Source of the DNA: Oscillatoria acuminata PCC 6304
GTDB taxonomy: Bacteria > Cyanobacteriota > Cyanobacteriia > Cyanobacteriales > Laspinemataceae
Assembly (NCBI RefSeq): GCF_000317105.1
Contig: NC_019693.1
Coordinates: 496,001 to 560,000 of the forward strand
Direction: 5' to 3'
DNA: 64,000 nt
In this document: positions 59,558-64,000 of the stretch, in pieces
Numbering within the stretch: the stretch's first letter is position 1
How the letters are laid out: each line of letters begins with the position of its first letter
Made by a program: the position numbers and the translations under genes
Notes under the pieces: generated by a model
Database searches by the model: none
Told to the model about the DNA's origin: nothing
What the model saw: only the letters and a program-made list of their open reading frames with translations

Positions 59558-61351
59558 ATGTCGGGTGAGTCCAAAATTAAGCCATTGAGCTTCGTCGTGA
59601 AACCAAGCAGAACCGTTAATCCCTCTCGAATTGGGCAGTTTAAACCCCTGATCGGGGCAACCATCATCACCTTGCTGGCCCTCATCGGACTCCTGTCCCT
59701 AACTCCGATGCCTAGTGCTGGAGCCACCATAAACCCTTCAAATCTGGAGTGGGTTGCACCAGTGGGACAGTCCCAGGAGGCGATCGCCAGGGCGCAACCC
59801 GAACTCTACATCGCTCAATTTCGGTCGGAATGGCTCAATCAGGAACTCCAACAAGCACAAGCTGCCGTTAGTTTGGATGGGAGACGCCTTTTCTTTGTCA
59901 CTCGTGCAGGGGAATATCCCGCCGATGTTCGCGCCGAGGTGATTGAATCTCAGCTCCAATCCGTTGCAGATTCGGCAATGCCCTTTGAATTAGAGGTGCG
60001 CCAAACTAATCAACTGCCCGCCATTTACCTCAACGATCGCCTCTTAGTCACCGTCACTGCCGGGGATACGGAGGATAACTTCACCCCCCAAGCTCAAGCT
60101 GAAGTTTGGATGCGGGATATTCAAGAGGCTCTAGAACAAGCTAGAAGAGAACGGGAAGGTCGATTTATCCAGCGATCGGTGATTGAAGCCATTGCCGTTA
60201 TCATCGCAGTCTTGGTCCTGAATCTTGGATTAACCCAACTATGGCGACGGTATCGCCAGCCCTTGCGCGATCGCTTTAGAGGCACAAACTCCGAGGGAGA
60301 ACCCGACAACTCCATCGGGGCGATCGATTTGTTATTCACCCTCTTAGGCACGCTCTTCCGCATCGTCTTGGCAGTGGGGACCATTCTTTATATTGCCAAC
60401 CTCTTCCCCTTAAGCCGACAATGGAGCTACCAGATCACCACCATCCTGATCACCTCCTTTACCACCCCCATTATCACCCTGACCGAACGCTCTTACAGCG
60501 TCATCGATCTACTGATTATCTCCGGGATGCTGATTACAGTAGTCGCCATCTCAGGAATGGCAACCAATGCCCTGCGATCGCGGGTGTTGCGTCTAGCGGG
60601 ACTGAATCGGGGTGCAGAAGAAGCCATCTCCATCGTCACCAAATACTCCCTGATCATTGTCGGTACCGTCGTCCTCCTACAACTCTGGGGACTGGATATC
60701 ACCTCTCTCACCATCGTTGCTAGTGCCTTGGGTGTGGGGATTGGTTTCGGGTTTCAGGATATCGCCAAAAACTTTGGCAGTGGAATTGTCCTCGTTTTTG
60801 AGCGTCGCATTCAAATCGGGGATTTTGTCGAAGTCGGGCAGTATGTCGGAACCATTGAGCGCATCGGGGGTCGCAGTACCACTATCCAAACCTTAGACCG
60901 GATTTTTATTATTGTGCCGAATTCCCGGTTTTTGGAAACCGAGGTGATTAACTGGTCCCACCGCAACCCGGTCTCTCGATTGCATCTGCCCGTTGGCGTG
61001 GCCTATACTTCTGATGTTCGCCAGGTCGAAAATGCCCTATTAGATGCAGCGAAGGGACATCCTGATGTCTTGCTGGTTCCCCCACCCCGAGTGTTTTTCA
61101 AAGGGTTTGGCAGCAGTTCTTTAGATTTTGAACTACTGATCTGGATCTCAGAACCGAGTCAGCAGTTTGGGATTAAAAGCGATTTGTATTTCCGGATTTT
61201 CTCCTTGCTGCACCATATCGGGGTAGAAATTCCATTTTCTCAACGAGATTTGCACGTTCGGTCCGGAACCTTGCCGGTGCAACTTTCCCCAGAACTGGAA
61301 CAGGCATTATTGAAATGGCTCGATCGCAATGGACATGGTAACCCGAGGTAG
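59558..61351 (+). CDS. MscS-family mechanosensitive channel, second copy
   Basis: The 597-residue protein has an N-terminal membrane/signal segment (ATIITLLALIGLLSL). A periplasmic module follows (about 75-195) similar to that of the channel at 34573-35931 (YLNDRLLVTVTAGDTEDNFT... QAEVWMRDIQEALEQARRER). Five membrane helices come next, then the MscS pore and beta domain (TIVASALGVGIGFGFQDIAK, NFGSGIVLVFERRIQIGDFV, EVGQYVGTIERIGGRSTTIQ), and the cytoplasmic cage. It has more membrane helices than E. coli MscS and resembles the medium-size channels of cyanobacteria and plastids. It would act in osmotic down-shock. Confidence 0.88.
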   Translation: MSGESKIKPLSFVVKPSRTVNPSRIGQFKPLIGATIITLLALIGLLSLTPMPSAGATINPSNLEWVAPVGQSQEAIARAQPELYIAQFRSEWLNQELQQAQAAVSLDGRRLFFVTRAGEYPADVRAEVIESQLQSVADSAMPFELEVRQTNQLPAIYLNDRLLVTVTAGDTEDNFTPQAQAEVWMRDIQEALEQARREREGRFIQRSVIEAIAVIIAVLVLNLGLTQLWRRYRQPLRDRFRGTNSEGEPDNSIGAIDLLFTLLGTLFRIVLAVGTILYIANLFPLSRQWSYQITTILITSFTTPIITLTERSYSVIDLLIISGMLITVVAISGMATNALRSRVLRLAGLNRGAEEAISIVTKYSLIIVGTVVLLQLWGLDITSLTIVASALGVGIGFGFQDIAKNFGSGIVLVFERRIQIGDFVEVGQYVGTIERIGGRSTTIQTLDRIFIIVPNSRFLETEVINWSHRNPVSRLHLPVGVAYTSDVRQVENALLDAAKGHPDVLLVPPPRVFFKGFGSSSLDFELLIWISEPSQQFGIKSDLYFRIFSLLHHIGVEIPFSQRDLHVRSGTLPVQLSPELEQALLKWLDRNGHGNPR

Positions 61352-61375
61352 ATGGTGGGAGAACCCTGGCTATTT

Positions 61376-62083
61376 TCAGGGTAAAAATGCTAACACCGTA
61401 GCGGGAGAACCGGAACCTTGCACCAACTGCAACGGGGCGATCGCCAGGGTTGTTCCAGTGGGTGGTAGCTGGTCCAAATTTGTGAGATTTTCCAGGACAA
61501 TGCGCGGTTGTGCCAAGACTTGTCGGTTGGTGGCAAAGGTGAAATCTTGTCCTCCATCGACCCCATGTGTATCAATTCCTACGCCGCCAATTTGACGGCG
61601 ATCGAGCAAAAATCGGGTAGTTTCCGGTGCAAAACCAGGAAAGTGCTGCTGGTTGATAAAGGCATCGGGGTCAGACCACTTGTGCTGCCAGCCGGTATAT
61701 AATAAAACCACCGTTCCAGCAGGGATTTCCCCTTGTTCTGCTTCCCAGTCCAAGACATCAGCGCAACTGAGGGTATAATCGGGATTCTGGGCAGCCAGGG
61801 CAGAGATATCGATCGCCACCGCTTTGACGATTAAGGACTCGGCAGCATAAGCCTCAATTCCGACTCCTGCGGGATAAAAGCTATTGGGTGCATTCAGATG
61901 GGTGGCGCTATGTTCTCCCATAGAAAACCGGCGTAAATAATAGCCATCGGTAGACAAGGTGGCGATCGCCTGGAACTCAACGGGAGGGTCTCCGGGCCAT
62001 TGGGGGATATTGGGGGCGACTGGGTGACTCAGGTGAATCACCTGGGAATAATGAATTGTTTTAGGAGAAAATGGCGGGTTCAT
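61376..62083 (-). CDS. Cyclase-family (kynurenine formamidase-like) hydrolase
   Basis: I use ATG 62083. The 235-residue protein belongs to the PF04199 cyclase family: IHLSHPVAPNIPQWPGDPPV near the N terminus, the metal-binding segment GEHSATHLNAPNSF (the usual HxGTHxDAP with changes at two positions, Asn in place of Asp), and GVGIDTHGVDGG (about residues 165-176). The family includes metal-dependent amidases such as kynurenine formamidase and isatin hydrolase. The substitution of the canonical Asp is worth noting. Convergent with the channel gene, 24 bp apart. Confidence 0.78.
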   Translation of the reverse strand: MNPPFSPKTIHYSQVIHLSHPVAPNIPQWPGDPPVEFQAIATLSTDGYYLRRFSMGEHSATHLNAPNSFYPAGVGIEAYAAESLIVKAVAIDISALAAQNPDYTLSCADVLDWEAEQGEIPAGTVVLLYTGWQHKWSDPDAFINQQHFPGFAPETTRFLLDRRQIGGVGIDTHGVDGGQDFTFATNRQVLAQPRIVLENLTNLDQLPPTGTTLAIAPLQLVQGSGSPATVLAFLP

Positions 62084-62233
62084 GGCGATCAATGAGGGTC
62101 AAATATTTTCGCTAATCATAAACCCTCAGCAAAAATTTTCTTCAGAGTAACCGGATGGAGGGGGATTGTTCGAGATATAGTGACGAGCGATTGCGATCGC
62201 TAAAGTCAAAGCTGACCATTCAATGGACCAAAA

Positions 62234-62644
62234 ATGGAGTTTATGCAAATCTCGACTTGGGTTACGGAACAATATGCAGAAACCTACTTGCTGACTTGGT
62301 TGCTGAGTCAGTGGGAATTGTGGTGGTGCGAGGGAGAAGTTTATCAAGCCACTATTTTGACCGATGGCGATCGTCTCCAAGCCTTCATCCAAAATAGCGA
62401 AGGAGACGAATTGATTAAACAAGTGGCTCAAAAATTGACAGAAAAAGCCAGTTGGGATAGAATAGCGACTTCATTAAACCGGATTTACCAAATTTATCGC
62501 CAAGAATTGATGCACCTCCCAGTGCTTCGTTACCAACAAGAAGTAAAACGAGAAAAAACCTCGGAAAACGGCAAAACCCCGGCCTTACTCCAACCGGAAT
62601 TTATTAATCCCTACTCGGACAGCTTAACTGGATTGAATGATTAA
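62234..62644 (+). CDS. Unidentified 136-residue protein
   Basis: I do not recognise this product. It is rich in Trp and Gln in its first third (TWLLSQWELWWCEGEVYQAT), mostly helical afterwards, and has a disordered C-terminal tail. ATG 62234 and 62243 are both possible starts and neither has a strong ribosome site. It is divergent from the hydrolase gene. Codon use looks like the host's. Probably a lineage-specific cytosolic protein. Confidence 0.6.
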   Translation: MEFMQISTWVTEQYAETYLLTWLLSQWELWWCEGEVYQATILTDGDRLQAFIQNSEGDELIKQVAQKLTEKASWDRIATSLNRIYQIYRQELMHLPVLRYQQEVKREKTSENGKTPALLQPEFINPYSDSLTGLND

Positions 62645-62701
62645 AAAAGCTGGATTCAACTCTGTGAAAACCTCTAAAATGCCGGTCCCCTAGAGGGAAG
62701 A

Positions 62702-62767
62702 TAAACCGGGTTTCTTAACCAAAACTGCTAATATGTGGTAATTCAAATACACCAGAAACCCGGTTTA
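62702..62767. repeat. AAACCGGGTTTC inverted repeat
   Basis: TAAACCGGGTTTCT (62702-62715) and AGAAACCCGGTTTA (62754-62767) are perfect inverted arms around 38 bp. It belongs to the GAAACCGGGTTTC family also found at 46740-46880. It may also end transcription of the gene at 62234-62644. Confidence 0.65.
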
Positions 62768-62882
62768 TTGTTTTAATTATTTGATTCTTAATTTATTTTT
62801 TGATTTAATTTTTATTGTTGTTTCTGTAAGATTATAATAATTTTAATTCCAAAAAAGAAGGCTTACAGGACTTACACAAATT

Positions 62883-62990
62883 GGGAGCATCTCAATCTTG
62901 AAAAGAGACCTAACCCCCCAGCCCCCTTCCCTAAGAGGGAAGGGGGAGAAAGACATTTATTCTCCCCTTACCTACAAGGGGAGGGGGGAA
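62883..62990. repeat. Second copy of the GGGAGCATCTCAA element
   Basis: GGGAGCATCTCAAT starts the copy, followed by AGAGACCTAACCCCCCAG and the dyad CCCCCTTCCCT/AGGGAAGGGGG. The second half diverges from the copy at 37136-37279. The gap 62645-63034 contains this and the previous repeat and no gene. Confidence 0.7.
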
Positions 62991-63034
62991 TAAATGTTAA
63001 AGATTGCGGAAATCCTGGCTTAGACTTTTAAAAC

Positions 63035-64000
63035 TTATGAACGCCGACGAGGTAAAAGGTCTCGAACAGTCATCGGCAAATTCCCCACTATCAATCGCTC
63101 GATCGCCTCCTCGTTGCGCTGATATTGAATTCCCGCATAAATCACCAACAGTCCCAACACCATGATGGTTAACGGAAACACGAAAGAACCCTGTAACATT
63201 CGATAAAATAAATCATATAAAAAATAGGAAACGCCTAGGGATCCAAATACAATAAAAGTCCGTCGTTGCAACAGAACCGACAGCAAAATTAAGCCAAGAT
63301 TAATGAACAAATAGATAAAAGAATTCTGTAAATAATAGACGCTTCCCGTGAAGGTCATACTAAACCAAAACGACATTAAACCAAATAAATAAAGCCAAAA
63401 GGCATAATCTTCTTGAATGCGGCTTGTTTTTACATCCACCCAGTAGGCCACCATCAAACAAATCAATCCAAACCAGAAAAATAGCAAAGAATAATCTGGG
63501 TAAGACCACCAGGTTTTCCCGGTAGTATAAAGAAGAATTACAGCAGTGAGATGAATGGATAAAAATCCAGAAGCTAAAGTAACAGGAGCTATCAAAAAAG
63601 GAAATTTGATAAATTTTAATGTAATAGCTCCCATTAAAATAGTCGCTAATTCCAGCAAAATATACACAGTTTGTTTATGAAGAAAGTAGGTAGAAGAAGC
63701 ATTATGAATATATGGAATGGGCAATGATTCTACCTGACTTATAACTCCAAAAACAGCCAGGGGAGTCATGCAAACTGCAATGGTAAAGAGGAGTCCACCC
63801 GGGATTTTTAAATTTTGCTGAAACCATAGGGTTTTACCCGCCAGGACAAACAAAAAAGCGTAAAAGCAAGCTAAGAATGACAAACCATTACCCCCAAACT
63901 CCTGCCAAGCTAAACTCATAAACCAAGTCATCCCGGAAAGCACAATAAAGGCCCCAAAATAGTAGGCAACATTGGCAAAATTAAACTGAGGGCGGTTACT
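63035..64000 (-). CDS. Polytopic membrane protein, 5' end beyond the window
   Basis: The frame is open from the right edge to the stop at 63035; GTG 63943 is only an internal possibility, since upstream codons (SNRPQFNFANVAYYFGAFIV) are clearly membrane-protein sequence. At least 321 residues are visible, with about ten hydrophobic helices (for example SFLACFYAFLFVLAGKTLWF; LLFFWFGLICLMVAYWV; FIYLFINLGLILLSVLL) and a short basic tail. It may belong to the DUF2157-like membrane proteins but I cannot assign it surely. No catalytic motif is seen. Confidence 0.65.
   Translation of the reverse strand, partial: SNRPQFNFANVAYYFGAFIVLSGMTWFMSLAWQEFGGNGLSFLACFYAFLFVLAGKTLWFQQNLKIPGGLLFTIAVCMTPLAVFGVISQVESLPIPYIHNASSTYFLHKQTVYILLELATILMGAITLKFIKFPFLIAPVTLASGFLSIHLTAVILLYTTGKTWWSYPDYSLLFFWFGLICLMVAYWVDVKTSRIQEDYAFWLYLFGLMSFWFSMTFTGSVYYLQNSFIYLFINLGLILLSVLLQRRTFIVFGSLGVSYFLYDLFYRMLQGSFVFPLTIMVLGLLVIYAGIQYQRNEEAIERLIVGNLPMTVRDLLPRRRS

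Overview
The window comes from a cyanobacterium, most likely a filamentous one. The octamer GCGATCGC (HIP1) is scattered throughout. Several genes belong to cyanobacterial families (DUF3134, DUF1830, DUF928, PAP/fibrillin, CIA30 with an NAD-binding fold). Intergenic regions are rich in short palindromic dispersed repeats. Genus cannot be fixed from the sequence alone.

Positions 429-21539 are an integrated mobile element inserted in the 3' half of a tRNA-Phe gene. It is bounded by a perfect 59-bp direct repeat. The intact tRNA is on the right (21498-21570) and a 42-nt 3' fragment is on the left (446-487). The element carries a tyrosine integrase split by a frameshift, a serine recombinase, a Cro/CI-type regulator with paired palindromic operators, and an iteron-like repeat cluster. 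It also has a rightward operon (2589-6481) ending in a holin-like/C39-peptidase pair, and a long leftward run of packed genes (16237 down to 6671). A tail-fibre-like gene lies at the left end. No terminase, portal, recognisable capsid protein or packaging ATPase was found, so it looks like an undescribed virus type, a phage satellite or a decayed prophage. A 49-51-bp palindromic repeat family occurs five times in it, three of them in frame inside one gene. Sequence like the 3' end of a CRISPR repeat lies at the end of the rightward operon. To the left of the element (1-428) are remnants of a related second element, so the tRNA site has been used more than once.

From 21.6 kb on the window is chromosomal. 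It holds a PPC-domain secreted protein, a GT39-type glycosyltransferase with TPRs, a PD-(D/E)XK nuclease, a fibrillin, mraY, a GT2 glycosyltransferase, a CbbY-like phosphatase, a SprT-like metalloprotease, a HIRAN protein, an SH3 protein, two MscS channels, a DUF928 protein, a CHASE2 adenylate cyclase, xseA, recA, rsgA, a 1045-residue repeat-rich membrane protein, an SDR/CIA30 protein, a DUF481 outer-membrane-type protein, a UbiH-like monooxygenase, an SLH-M23 peptidase with a structured leader, a cyclase-family hydrolase and a partial polytopic membrane protein.

Between recA and rsgA (43.0-46.7 kb) lies an AT-rich island. It carries three SUKH (SMI1/KNR4) immunity-like genes, two of them fused to HEAT-like repeats, plus a zinc-ribbon/L12-CTD-like gene. 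Between them are short coding remnants that look like discarded C-terminal tips of polymorphic toxins. This island and the tRNA-Phe element are the most interesting parts of the window.
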